Part shown: piece after piece, positions 34,500-43,667 of the stretch
How the letters are laid out: every line of letters begins with the position of its first letter
Numbering within the stretch: position 1 is the first letter of the stretch
NCBI GenBank assembly: GCA_027315405.1
Contig: DAHUYB010000053.1
Location: 62,001 to 126,000, forward strand
Direction of reading: 5' to 3'
DNA from: Gammaproteobacteria bacterium
Lineage (GTDB): Bacteria > Pseudomonadota > Gammaproteobacteria > Natronospirales > REEB76
DNA: 64,000 nucleotides
Made by a program: the position numbers and the translations under genes
Notes under the pieces: generated by a model
What the model was told of the DNA's origin: nothing
The model's database searches: none
What the model saw: only the letters and a program-made list of their open reading frames with translations

Positions 34500-35246
34500 T
34501 CACCGGTCTCCAGACGTTAATGAACCGAGTGCCCTGAGATTTCTGGCGAATTCCTGAAACGAGATTTTGAAACGCCTCTCATAGAACAATCTGCCGGCAT
34601 GTGGCGGGTTGCGGTAATTCCGTTCATCTGGCACCCGCCAATAATTCTGATATCCGAATACCAGCAGTTGCACGATTGAACCCGGCAACATGGCGATAAA
34701 TGTCCGGCGCTGAGTTTTGTAACTGAATCCCGAAGCCAGGGTTTTAAGAGCATCCATCCGGCTCGCCTTGGTTGTCAATAATGCAGAGCTGGTTTGCAGC
34801 GGAGTCATGACGTGAAAGCGGCTATACGCCGGAAACTCATATATCTGTGATTGCAGATTCCGCTTGCGGGCAAATGCCACGCCGATCATGTGACTTGCAT
34901 CATGATCCGGGTGCCCGCCTTCCCAGGCCATGACGTAGATACGTTCGATGGCGGTATTCTTTAGAAGCTCATCAAGATCCTGACAGGCATCAACGCTTCT
35001 TTCGTGCAAATGCAGATCGAAGATACTTTTCCTGTGGCCGATCAGTAACATACCGGTTTCGTCAATTCCAAATTTTCTCAGTACCTTGATGCTTTCACTT
35101 ATTCGGACATCTGGGTTCTCAGCTTGTATGCCGCCATAGGTGAGGTAGGCGATGAACACCTGATTCCCCAGCCGGATTTCCTCTTGCATGCGCAATGCAC
35201 AGAAATATTCATCGTCATTATGGGCAAGCACGAATAAGATATTCAT
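34500..35246 (-). CDS. PIG-L/LmbE family deacetylase
   Basis: This 248-aa zinc-dependent N-deacetylase-like protein shows LAHNDDEYF (around residue 9, the (P/A)HxDDE motif) and GHPDHDAS (around residue 113), which supply the metal ligands of the PIG-L/LmbE family. Typical members deacetylate N-acetylglucosamine units of lipid-linked or small sugars. I chose the ATG at 35246, since the fold begins with NILFVLAH; a longer frame to 35402 would add 52 unrelated residues. The gene is divergent from the PLD-like gene at 35401 and looks AT-richer than the pigment genes, so it may be acquired. Confidence 0.85.
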   Translation of the reverse strand: MNILFVLAHNDDEYFCALRMQEEIRLGNQVFIAYLTYGGIQAENPDVRISESIKVLRKFGIDETGMLLIGHRKSIFDLHLHERSVDACQDLDELLKNTAIERIYVMAWEGGHPDHDASHMIGVAFARKRNLQSQIYEFPAYSRFHVMTPLQTSSALLTTKASRMDALKTLASGFSYKTQRRTFIAMLPGSIVQLLVFGYQNYWRVPDERNYRNPPHAGRLFYERRFKISFQEFARNLRALGSLTSGDR

Positions 35247-35400
35247 GAAGTTATGGACCGTGACTACTTTTGAAAAGCGAGATACGCTATTGCAGCCCGA
35301 AAACCAACCATTTATGGGTCCCCCGGGCAGATGGATTAATATAGCATCCATGCCGGTATAGGGCGGCCCATAGTTGGATCGGCTCAGGGCGAGCGAGCGC

Positions 35401-36030
35401 ATGCGAATATATTGTGGCAGGTTCGTGATAGATATATTGCTGCTCGCGGCATTGTTTGCCTCGATGCCGGCACTGGCGCGTCATTATTCGCAACACTTCA
35501 AACTATCTGAGTCCTGTACGCTACCGCGTCCGGCACAAATCCCCGCTACACTGAACGCCGCCCAGGTGATGGTGGCTTTCTCCCCGGGAGGAGATGGCGA
35601 GGTATTGATCCTGCAGGCGCTCGCTGCAGCTAGACATAGGATTCTGATACAGGCTTACGGTTTTACCGACCGGCGGATTCTCGCGGCCCTGGGGAGAGCC
35701 AAGGCGCGTGGTGTGGACGTGGGTGTGATTCTCGACAAAACCGATACCCAATGGTATGAGGGGCACGAGCCGGTGGCATCAGTCATCAGCGCCATGCAGA
35801 TTCCCGTGTGGATAGACACGGCGGTGAACATTGCGCATAACAAAGTGATGATCATTGATGACAACGGCCTTATCACTGGCTCCTACAACTTCACTTATTC
35901 GGCTGCCTATGACAACGCCGAAAATCTTCTGTATATCCGGAACGCGCCGGCGCTTGTCAAAGCCTACATCAACAATTGGCGCTGGCGGCAGAGCTGCTCC
36001 AAGCCCTACGCCGGCCGGCCGGTGACCTGA
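35401..36030 (+). CDS. PLD-like phosphodiesterase with one HKD motif
   Basis: This is a 209-aa exported protein with a signal peptide (cleavage near PALARH, about residue 27). The single HKD motif of the phospholipase D/Nuc family is AHNKVMIIDDNGLITGS (about residues 149-165), with His, Lys and Asp in place. Such small one-motif proteins work as dimers, as nucleases or phosphodiesterases, in the periplasm. The ATG at 35401 places the signal peptide correctly. Head-to-head with the PIG-L gene, with about 150 bases between. Confidence 0.85.
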   Translation: MRIYCGRFVIDILLLAALFASMPALARHYSQHFKLSESCTLPRPAQIPATLNAAQVMVAFSPGGDGEVLILQALAAARHRILIQAYGFTDRRILAALGRAKARGVDVGVILDKTDTQWYEGHEPVASVISAMQIPVWIDTAVNIAHNKVMIIDDNGLITGSYNFTYSAAYDNAENLLYIRNAPALVKAYINNWRWRQSCSKPYAGRPVT

Positions 36031-36039
36031 ATACCCGAA

Positions 36040-36564
36040 ATGAGCCCCATCACCTATGCCAGCATGTTGATGCTGCTCGGCAGCGGGCGGGTGGAGATTG
36101 CGGATGTCGGAGCGTTTTGGGGTCAGGTGACCCGCATGCGGCTGCCGGAGATTGCCGCTCCGGTGCTGAGCATGCCGACGACGCTGCACATGGCGGGCGA
36201 AATGGATAGCATCGTGTATGCGCAACTGCTGGCGGGACCCGGCCTAAAGCAGGCGCGGCGCCGCGCGGATTTAAGCATCGCCTGGAGCCGGCAGCGAGTG
36301 GGCGGGGGACGGGAGATACCCGGCGTCAACAGTTTTGCGATCCCGGACCTGGGACTCCACTGGCAGGGAGAGACGCATGCGCAAGAAGCGCGGCAACTGG
36401 GCGCGGAATTTGCCAGCGTGCTGGCGGAGGAATTTCCGGATCCGATAACGGAAATATTGCGCTATTTCAGCACAGACTTGGAGACACTCGTAAGCCAGCT
36501 GGGAGAGGCCGATTATCTTCAGGCCGGGACTACACTGCCATCAAATCCGGAAAGGCAGAAATAG
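36040..36564 (+). CDS. Uncharacterised 174-aa protein
   Basis: I do not recognise a family. The sequence starts MSPITYASMLMLLGSGRVEI, has no clear signal peptide and is mostly soluble, with an acidic C-terminal part (EEFPDPITEILRYFSTDLE). It follows the PLD-like gene by 9 bases, so the two may be one operon. It converges on the zinc-ribbon membrane gene. Confidence 0.5.
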   Translation: MSPITYASMLMLLGSGRVEIADVGAFWGQVTRMRLPEIAAPVLSMPTTLHMAGEMDSIVYAQLLAGPGLKQARRRADLSIAWSRQRVGGGREIPGVNSFAIPDLGLHWQGETHAQEARQLGAEFASVLAEEFPDPITEILRYFSTDLETLVSQLGEADYLQAGTTLPSNPERQK

Positions 36565-36585
36565 AAAATCCTGGTCAGGCGCAGT

Positions 36586-37470
36586 TCAACCGGCACACAT
36601 CTGCGCCAGAGTGAAGGCCGCCACATAAATCGATTGCGGCACCCCGTTGATTGTGAATGCATGGTATTTGAAACCGCTTTTGTCTTTAAACATCTCGAAC
36701 TGAAACACGGCAGTCGCGGGTTTGCCCTGATAAGTCACGATACCACTGACATTCACGAAGTCACGGCCATCGGAAGTGGCGCCGGCCTGCCACTGGGGTG
36801 AAGCGAAAAAGCCGTTGACTTCCTGCTCGACGGTTTTTCCCGCACAGTTATCCAGGTGCGCGGTTTTCACCACCTGGATATCGTCCGGGTCGGGTATCCA
36901 GTGCGGATCGGCGGTAAATAGCACCTGATTCTTTTGTTCCTGAGCGATTGTCTGCGGCGGCAGTTTTCCGTAGTCCGTGACGGTGATCACGGCGGCGAGG
37001 GTGGCGCCAGTGATGAACAGCGCTTCCACGATGAGCGCGCCCAGCAACCAGTTACCCAACTTGAAGCGGCGCCGCTCACGCAAATAGGCGGGATAACCCA
37101 CGGGCCACACGATCGCAACCAGCCCGAGCCAGGTGAACATGGATTTGAGGGGGCTGCCGGAATCCCAGGCGCTTGGCGACTGGAAGATTTCGCCGGCTGC
37201 GAACCCCGCAGTAATCACTGCAGTGAGCGCCAGCAGCCATACCAGTCCTGGAAAAGAATGGGCCGCGAGCGCCACGATCAGCAATCCCACGATAGCGATC
37301 AGCGGGATAGCTAGGAGAAAAATGCCGTAATCCGCTCCGGGCATTTCCGAAGATAACAGCTTGCGCGACCCGGATCGGTTCAGAAATGCTCCGCAATGCG
37401 CGCAGTGGGATACTTTAGGCGTGGGTTTCCCGCAGGCAGGGCAGGGTTGCTCAATGGCATTCTGCGCCAT
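36586..37470 (-). CDS. Zinc-ribbon membrane protein of unknown function
   Basis: The protein has 294 aa. The N-terminus carries a zinc ribbon (CPACGK...CAHCGAF, residues 10-33), followed by four or five membrane helices (about 50-185) and a C-terminal soluble domain (about 190-294) with NCAGKTVEQEVNGF, a pattern similar to small periplasmic ligand-binding or DUF4333-like folds. Role unknown. It lies 2 bases from the FecR-domain gene, and the two are probably cotranscribed leftward. Confidence 0.6.
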   Translation of the reverse strand: MAQNAIEQPCPACGKPTPKVSHCAHCGAFLNRSGSRKLLSSEMPGADYGIFLLAIPLIAIVGLLIVALAAHSFPGLVWLLALTAVITAGFAAGEIFQSPSAWDSGSPLKSMFTWLGLVAIVWPVGYPAYLRERRRFKLGNWLLGALIVEALFITGATLAAVITVTDYGKLPPQTIAQEQKNQVLFTADPHWIPDPDDIQVVKTAHLDNCAGKTVEQEVNGFFASPQWQAGATSDGRDFVNVSGIVTYQGKPATAVFQFEMFKDKSGFKYHAFTINGVPQSIYVAAFTLAQMCAG

Positions 37471-37472
37471 TC

Positions 37473-38483
37473 TTAGCCTCGTCTCTTGTCATGGTGTCTA
37501 GGTTTCCGTTTCTTTCGAGTGTGGGCGGCTGGATGTAGTCGCGCACTTTCCTTATGACGGATGTTAGCCAATCCGTTGCGTGCACGGAATCCGCGCGGAT
37601 CCCATAGTCTCCGCCGGCGTTCAGCGGCCTGCCGCCAGCGGTATTGGCGGCGCATCTGAATGCGGCGAAAGTTTCCACGGTCACGCTCCCGGTAGCGGGC
37701 CGGCAGATTCATATGCCGTAGAGCTCGCGGCGGGTGGTGCAGCCGCCGGAACAAGGCGGTGCGATTTTCCACATAACCGAAATGACCCGCGGTGGTGATG
37801 CTTTCACCCGCTTGGTTCCTCAAGGCGATGGCGCCTTTATCCACGCCGGTATAGAGACCCTGCTCTCCTGGCGCGCAGTTATTGGCGCAATAGCGGACTT
37901 CGTAGCCGGTGCCGCGGATGCCGATGGTCGCCACTGGCGTGTCCACGGCGTAATCCTGGTGCTCCACATGACCGATGAATCCACTGATGGCCCGGAACCC
38001 GCCCTTAATGAGCCGGAAGAAGGCGCCTTCATGTCGCTGTTGCACCTCGGTTGGTTGTGGAGATGCCGGCGGCGGTGTTGAAGATGCCGTTACCTGAGCC
38101 ACTGCCAGAGCATAGCCGTGGGCGGCGGGGTCGTAATGGTATCGCTGGATCTGGAAATCGGTGTCCGGGCGCAGCAACATGCGGCCGCCATCCTCGAAGT
38201 CAAGGTCGGCGTAACTGTCATCGCCGGTGCTGATGGCATCACCGGAATAGATGGCATCCCCATCCCGCAATTGGCGGCGGCCGGTGGCGCTGGTGGCGGT
38301 GACCGTGCCTACCGCCAATACGGCGTTGCCGGCTTGTTCCGGCTGTGGCCCCCGGGGGGCGGGGGCGGCGGCCGCAGTGTAGGTACCGGCCGGAGGAGTG
38401 TCCTGGGCCAGAGAGCTGCCCGGCAGCCCCATGCCGGATATGGCCATCAACAGGGTGGTCACACGCAGGGAGTATTTGTACAT
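37473..38483 (-). CDS. FecR-domain exported protein with basic tail
   Basis: This 336-aa precursor has a signal peptide (cleavage near SSLAQD, about residue 26) and a FecR/iron-dicitrate-type beta domain (about 55-230) with GDAISTGDDSYADLDFEDGGRMLLRP and TPVATIGIRGTGYEVR. The last 90 residues are extremely basic (RERDRGNFRRIQMRRQYRWR and so on), which is unusual for the family and could bind nucleic acid or polysaccharide. No FecI-like sigma factor or TonB receptor lies nearby, so it is not a classical FecR. It is probably a surface or periplasmic structural protein. Confidence 0.75.
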   Translation of the reverse strand: MYKYSLRVTTLLMAISGMGLPGSSLAQDTPPAGTYTAAAAPAPRGPQPEQAGNAVLAVGTVTATSATGRRQLRDGDAIYSGDAISTGDDSYADLDFEDGGRMLLRPDTDFQIQRYHYDPAAHGYALAVAQVTASSTPPPASPQPTEVQQRHEGAFFRLIKGGFRAISGFIGHVEHQDYAVDTPVATIGIRGTGYEVRYCANNCAPGEQGLYTGVDKGAIALRNQAGESITTAGHFGYVENRTALFRRLHHPPRALRHMNLPARYRERDRGNFRRIQMRRQYRWRQAAERRRRLWDPRGFRARNGLANIRHKESARLHPAAHTRKKRKPRHHDKRRG

Positions 38484-38548
38484 ATCCCATTGTTCCGAAA
38501 AATCGGGACCAGCATACCGCCAATTGGCAGCTTTCCGGATTTTGGAAT

Positions 38549-38584
38549 TAAAAAGCCGGAACAGGTAACCCCCCGGCTTTCTTT
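38549..38584 (-). terminator. Rho-independent terminator
   Basis: Read on the minus strand, AAAGCCGG and CCGGCTTT pair around a short loop and are followed by further T residues. It sits just after the stop of the lipoprotein gene (38629-39120) and before the FecR gene start, so it should end lipoprotein transcription. Confidence 0.7.
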
Positions 38585-38628
38585 GATTAACGTCCGGTAC
38601 CCGTGGTACTGGGCAGACGTCGGCAGCT

Positions 38629-39120
38629 TCACTTTAACTGATCGAGTACTTTCATTTCCGGCACTGACAGGAAGGTATCGGGGTTTTGCGGATCGTTGCT
38701 TACCGGCAGCGTGCTGCACATGAGTTGCGAGAGCGTGGTCTTGCCATCTATGCCGGGCTGGGAGCCGCCGCCGAGGTCGTATTTGAGTACTTGACCTCGC
38801 GCATTCCATTCTTCGGGTAGGTCGCGAGCGTTAGGGCGCACTTCCACCGTTACCTCGATCCACCTGTTCCACCCCCAGGTCTCGGTGTGGTAGTTGTAGG
38901 GGTTGCCGCCGTTGGAGGCGATGGTGGCATGCCAGTTGGTCAGGTCGTAGGATTTCTGGTTCAGACCTATGCACGAAATCGTAAGTTGCTTGAGCGCCGC
39001 CTTGATGACGGCCTGGTTGCCCGCCGGGGTTCCGGCTTCCATAGTGACGGTCTTTTCCGGCGCTTTGGCGCAGGCGGTGAACATTAGGGTGACGAGCAAC
39101 GTGATTAAGAGTTTTTTCAT
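38629..39120 (-). CDS. Small lipoprotein of unknown function
   Basis: This 163-aa precursor has a lipobox FTAC (Cys17) after a short hydrophobic signal. The mature part is a soluble domain with three Cys (50, 135 and the lipidated one) and a WGWNRWIEVTVEV strand. I do not recognise a family. It has its own terminator (38549-38584), so it is probably a single-gene transcript. Confidence 0.7.
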   Translation of the reverse strand: MKKLLITLLVTLMFTACAKAPEKTVTMEAGTPAGNQAVIKAALKQLTISCIGLNQKSYDLTNWHATIASNGGNPYNYHTETWGWNRWIEVTVEVRPNARDLPEEWNARGQVLKYDLGGGSQPGIDGKTTLSQLMCSTLPVSNDPQNPDTFLSVPEMKVLDQLK

Positions 39121-39226
39121 GGAGCGTTTCCCGAGATACGGATTGCCTCGCTGGAAGTATAGCTCAGGAACACGCTATGGTAATTGCCGACGCATCAATC
39201 TGCAGGTTGCGTCGGTGGACATCGGA

Positions 39227-39850
39227 TTACCCAGAGCGATCGTGCCAGTGGCGGCCGGCGAAATACAGTAGCAGGGCTACCAGCACCACGATCAGCGCCA
39301 CAATGAAATACAGACTGACCTCATCGAAATACCCGGCATACCCTTGCAGGTGCCGGCCCAGGCGGAAGGTGCCCATGCCCCACACGCTAACCCACAGTAG
39401 TGCGCCGGTGGCATTGAATAGCAGAAAGCGCCGGAAGGGCATGGCAGCGGCACCTGCGACGATGCCGTTCACCTGGCGTAGTAGCTCGAAGAAACGCGCA
39501 AAGGTTACGAACCAGCCGCCATATTTCTCGAACGCGATCTCCATGCGGTGTACTTGTGGTTCGCCGATCCGCAGATATTTGCCGAAGCGCAAAATCAGCC
39601 GGCGCCCGTTCCGATACCCGATCCAATAGCCAAGGCCATCGCCAATGACGGCAGCCAGGAATGCCGTTAGCAGCACCAGGATGATGTTGAGCTTGCCGTG
39701 CACCGCCAAGACCGCCGCCGCTATAAGCAACGTCTGCCCGGGTGCCGGTACTCCGAAGCTCTCGATGAAAATGACAATAAAAATCACCGGATAACCGTAA
39801 TGTGCCAGATACGGATCCAGGAATTTCAGTGAATCATGGAAAAAACCCAT
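39227..39850 (-). CDS. DedA family membrane protein
   Basis: This 207-aa integral membrane protein carries the DedA/SNARE-associated (VTT) signature: FIESFGVPAPGQTLLIAAAVLA (about residues 27-48), GDGLGYWIGYRNGR and the second re-entrant block FARFFELLRQVNGIVAGAAAMPFRRFL. DedA proteins translocate undecaprenyl phosphate or other lipids and affect membrane homeostasis. It stands alone. Confidence 0.9.
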   Translation of the reverse strand: MGFFHDSLKFLDPYLAHYGYPVIFIVIFIESFGVPAPGQTLLIAAAVLAVHGKLNIILVLLTAFLAAVIGDGLGYWIGYRNGRRLILRFGKYLRIGEPQVHRMEIAFEKYGGWFVTFARFFELLRQVNGIVAGAAAMPFRRFLLFNATGALLWVSVWGMGTFRLGRHLQGYAGYFDEVSLYFIVALIVVLVALLLYFAGRHWHDRSG

Positions 39851-39933
39851 GGGCGCGCACTCTTCGAATCTGACGTGCGAATCTGCATGTTAACAGATGC
39901 GGCAGCGCTCAATCCGAGTTTTGGAACGTACTT

Positions 39934-41952
39934 CTAATTGACTTTCTCCGATACCGGCGGATTAGTGGTCCGTGCCCGGGCTGTAATGAGTTGCTCACAA
40001 GCATGCGCGTCCAGCGGCTCGCTTAGCAGGAAACCCTGGATGAGTGGACAGCTTTCCATCTGCAGCCACTTGAGTTGGGCTTCATTCTCCACACCTTCCG
40101 CCACCACACGGTGGCCGAGGGAATTGGCGAGTTTTATGGTGGCGCGCGCCACCGCGGCATCTTCGCGATTCAAGGCCACATCACGCACAAAACTCTGGTC
40201 CAACTTGAGCACGTCAATCGGGAAACGTTTGAGATAAGCCAGGGAGGAATTACCGGTACCAAAATCATCCAGTGCCAGGCTAATACCCATACCACGGAGT
40301 TTGTGTAGTTCATTGAGATTACTTTCCTCGTTGGCGAGTGTCACGCTTTCAGTGATTTCCAGTATCAAAGCCTGGGGCGGCAGCCCACTTTCGCCGAGGA
40401 TACGCCCCACTATGCCGGCCAAATCCGGTACCGTGAACTGGCGCGCTGAAAGGTTTACCGCCATGTGGAATTCGGCGCCGTAAACGCCACGCCAGCGCAC
40501 CGCCTGTTTGCAGGCTTCACGCAACACCCATTCACCGATGGGAATGATGAGGCCGGTTTCCTCGGCCAGCGGTATGAATTCGGCGGGTGCCACCAGGCCG
40601 AATTCCTGGCTATGCCAGCGCAGCAGGGCCTCGAGGCCCATGATGTCGCCATTCGGCAGGTTGAACAGCGGCTGATAGTGCAGCACCAGTTCACCGCGGG
40701 TCAGTGCTTTGCGCAATTCCACCTCACGTTTCAGGCGCTTTAGCGCGGCCTCGTGCATATCGGGAGTAAAAAACTGGTAGCTATTGCGGCCCCGGTGTTT
40801 TGCGCGGTACAGCGCGGTGTCGGCATTGGCGAGCAGACTCTTGGCATCGGGGCTATCGGCCGCCAACAGGGTGATGCCCACGCTGCCGGTAACGCGCAAC
40901 TCGGTTTCGTTGAGCATCATGGGTTTGGCGAGGGTGCGCAGTATGCGTTCCGCGAGACGTACGATATCTTCGCGTTTGTCCACATGCTCTACCAGTACGA
41001 TGAATTCATCTCCGGAAAGGCGCGCAACCGTATCACGGTCGCCTATGCAACGTTTCAGGCGCTGTGCCACGCGCTTCAGCACCTGATCGCCGGTTTGGTG
41101 ACCCAATGAATCATTGATATGCTTGAATCTGTCCAGGTCTACGAATAACACCGCCAGTTGGGCATCACCATGGCGTGCGCGGGTGATGGCATTGGCGATT
41201 TTTTGCTCGAATAAGGTGCGGTTCGGCAGGCCGGTGAGTGCATCAAAATTCGCGAGCTGCACCAGTTGTTCCTCGGCACGCTTGCGGTCGGCCATCTCAG
41301 TGCGCAGCTCGTCAGCGATATCCGCGAAAGCGAATCGGATATTCAGTTGCTCTACCAAGCGTCTGTGCATGCCGATGGACATGCGTATCAATAGCGCCAG
41401 CATGACGCAGGCCAGAACCGCGGCCGCGAACCGGACCACATCGAAGGCTAGCGCCAGTCGTATCATGAGTGGTAGCGCCGCCATGAATAGAAAAATTGAA
41501 TAGCCCCGGAGGGAAGGGGCCAAGGCCGGCATCGCCAGGGCACACGCTGACATGATGACTGTAGCCAGGAACATCTGATGTGCCACGTCCACGGAGGAGA
41601 ACAACAATATCCCCGCCAGGCCCCAGCCGCAGGCAGTCAACAGATTACCCGTCAGGAAGCGTCGTTCCCACAGGGGCGCATTTACAGCTTCAATGCTGCG
41701 ATGATTGAAAACGCGGTTTAGCAGTCCACGGCCGATCTCTACGATCAGCATAAACACCAGCCAGGCTATCTGGATTACATGACTGAGAGGTGTGTTCCAG
41801 AAGAGCGCTACCAACAATACGGCAACAATAATGCCGGCCAGGTGTGTGCCGCGGGTATTGTGATAGAGGAGGTTGGTGAGTTCCGCCTTGACCAACAGCC
41901 CGACGTCGCGGCTGGGTACAAGCGTATCCGCCATGGTGGCGATCGCCATCAA
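39934..41952 (-). CDS. Membrane GGDEF-EAL protein, probably phosphodiesterase
   Basis: This 672-aa protein has an N-terminal MASE-type membrane region of about seven helices (about residues 35-195), a short coiled coil (about 205-230), a GGDEF domain (about 232-395) and an EAL domain (about 410-665). The cyclase motif is SGDEF, a Ser variant, and no RxxD inhibitory motif is present before it. EAL residues are in place: GLEALLRW, LSARQF after a conserved N, LEITES, LDDFGTG, LKLDQSFV and AEGVE. I predict c-di-GMP hydrolysis; the GGDEF may be weakly active or regulatory. Confidence 0.9.
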   Translation of the reverse strand: MMAIATMADTLVPSRDVGLLVKAELTNLLYHNTRGTHLAGIIVAVLLVALFWNTPLSHVIQIAWLVFMLIVEIGRGLLNRVFNHRSIEAVNAPLWERRFLTGNLLTACGWGLAGILLFSSVDVAHQMFLATVIMSACALAMPALAPSLRGYSIFLFMAALPLMIRLALAFDVVRFAAAVLACVMLALLIRMSIGMHRRLVEQLNIRFAFADIADELRTEMADRKRAEEQLVQLANFDALTGLPNRTLFEQKIANAITRARHGDAQLAVLFVDLDRFKHINDSLGHQTGDQVLKRVAQRLKRCIGDRDTVARLSGDEFIVLVEHVDKREDIVRLAERILRTLAKPMMLNETELRVTGSVGITLLAADSPDAKSLLANADTALYRAKHRGRNSYQFFTPDMHEAALKRLKREVELRKALTRGELVLHYQPLFNLPNGDIMGLEALLRWHSQEFGLVAPAEFIPLAEETGLIIPIGEWVLREACKQAVRWRGVYGAEFHMAVNLSARQFTVPDLAGIVGRILGESGLPPQALILEITESVTLANEESNLNELHKLRGMGISLALDDFGTGNSSLAYLKRFPIDVLKLDQSFVRDVALNREDAAVARATIKLANSLGHRVVAEGVENEAQLKWLQMESCPLIQGFLLSEPLDAHACEQLITARARTTNPPVSEKVN

Positions 41953-42225
41953 GCCTCCCGGTCTCCCTTGAGCCGCATCCTCCCGCTGGCTGCCAGGCTA
42001 CCTTATGTTGAGTAGGGCAATTCAAGTGTGCAGAATCGGCGCCGCGCTGTCTAGGGGCGGTATAGCCTCAACGGTACAGTTATGCCGATGAGCGGCCTTG
42101 TAGGGCGATTATGTCAGGGGCATCATCCGGCGGCTGAAGCATCTTTAGAATTTTTCAATAAGCAGGCATTTTGGCCTCGGGTTTGGTGCAGGGAGTCAGC
42201 ATTGGGGGCGAAACAGGTTTCTGGA

Positions 42226-43482
42226 ATGCAGATGCTGATGAGCTTTGGACTTATCAGCCAGATGGCAGCCGTCGTCCTGCTGGTTTTGCTGTTTATGCTG
42301 CTGCGGCGTCATGCTGGTCGGCGGCCGTATTTTTTTGCCTGGAGCAATGCCTGGTTGGCATTTGCCGTGGCGCTGATCGCCCTGGCGGTGCGTTATAACC
42401 TATTGCCGTCGGCTGCCGCTCGCGATACCGGTTTGGGCGGGTGGCCAGGTATCTGCTATTTAATCTACCAGTTTGGCAAACTTGCCTTTCTGGTGCTGCT
42501 GTTGCGGGGCACGCTGCTCTACCTCAAGGGTGTGGCGCATCCGGTGTTTGGCTTGATGCGCTGGTTGTGGGCCGTGGTCGGTGCAATCACCCTGATATCG
42601 GTGGCGTTTTCGCCCACGCTGCACGCCATCATGTTTTGGCAGGGACTGTGCAACGTGGTGGTATATTCCTTTTGCACCGTGGCCATGTTGACCTTACCCA
42701 TGCCGCGCCGCAGCCTGGGCACGCGCACCACCGGCATCGTACTGGCTGCGACCCTGGGGCTGTGGCTGATTTACATGGCGGCGCTGCTGGATGCCGTGAT
42801 TCCGGAGGCGCACATAGGCCTGAATCTGCAAAGCTTGCTGGAAGGCCCAAATTATTATCTCGATTTGACGCTCTGCATGCTGCTTGCCTTTGGCATGGTG
42901 CTGGTGCTTTTCGAGGATAGCAAACGCGAAATCGATACCGCCCACCACGAATTGCGTATCGCTCACGAACAGTTGCTGCGGGAATCGTTGCTGGATTCCA
43001 TGACTGGCGCCTACAACCGTCGTGCCTTCAACGAGGGTGCCGGGCTTGAGGATGCTAAAGGTACATTCGGTACCCTGGTGGTCCTTGATATGGACAATCT
43101 CAAGGATGTAAACGACGTTTATGGCCACAAATACGGCGACGCGCTACTCAGGCATTTTGCCTCGGTACTGCGCTCGGGACTGCGGCCATCGGATAAACTT
43201 TACCGCCTGGGCGGTGATGAATTCCTGGTGGTCATGCCGCGCGCGCTGGCGAATATCGCTGGCCCGCGCATACAGGAACTCATCGCCAGCGCGCCTTCGT
43301 TGAAGGTGACCGATACGGGCGCGCTCATCAAGTTGCGGGCCAGCGTCGGCACAGCGAATTTCAGTAGCGTGGAAAATATTGATATCGCGTTGCACGAGGC
43401 GGATCGTTCCATGTATGCGCACAAACGTGCCAGCAGAAATGAACGCACCATCCCAGGTATGAGGGCGGAATCGGGTGGTTGA
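42226..43482 (+). CDS. Membrane diguanylate cyclase
   Basis: This 418-aa protein has an N-terminal membrane part of about seven helices (about 6-235) and a C-terminal GGDEF domain with an intact LGGDEF catalytic motif and, five residues before it, the RPSD inhibitory I-site. The metal/guanine segment VLDMDNLKDVNDVYGHKYGD is complete. It should make c-di-GMP under product inhibition. I chose the ATG at 42226, in front of the first helix; a 48-residue N-terminal extension from 42082 has no supporting feature. It is divergent from the GGDEF-EAL gene, and the pair may be a synthesis-degradation module. Confidence 0.85.
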   Translation: MQMLMSFGLISQMAAVVLLVLLFMLLRRHAGRRPYFFAWSNAWLAFAVALIALAVRYNLLPSAAARDTGLGGWPGICYLIYQFGKLAFLVLLLRGTLLYLKGVAHPVFGLMRWLWAVVGAITLISVAFSPTLHAIMFWQGLCNVVVYSFCTVAMLTLPMPRRSLGTRTTGIVLAATLGLWLIYMAALLDAVIPEAHIGLNLQSLLEGPNYYLDLTLCMLLAFGMVLVLFEDSKREIDTAHHELRIAHEQLLRESLLDSMTGAYNRRAFNEGAGLEDAKGTFGTLVVLDMDNLKDVNDVYGHKYGDALLRHFASVLRSGLRPSDKLYRLGGDEFLVVMPRALANIAGPRIQELIASAPSLKVTDTGALIKLRASVGTANFSSVENIDIALHEADRSMYAHKRASRNERTIPGMRAESGG

Positions 43483-43605
43483 TGACCAGCTACCGGACTT
43501 ATGCCGTGCCCGGCGTAAATTTCTACAATTTGCGCACCACCGGACTATTCTTTTCACTACAGTAGTCTATGCTTAACTAGCTTGAGTAGGGCGTAGGCAT
43601 CGTCG

Positions 43606-43629
43606 GCCGTTTTCCATGGGGGAAACGGC
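43606..43629 (+). promoter_or_regulatory. Hairpin in the leader of the oxidoreductase operon
   Basis: GCCGTTTTCC and GGGAAACGGC form a stem of 10 pairs (one G-T wobble) with a 4-base ATGG loop, about 38 bases before the GTG start at 43668. There is no T-run. It could be an operator or an mRNA structure. Confidence 0.35.
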
Positions 43630-43667
43630 GATTAGCGCGACCCCTGAAACCCGCTGACGGAGCCTTT

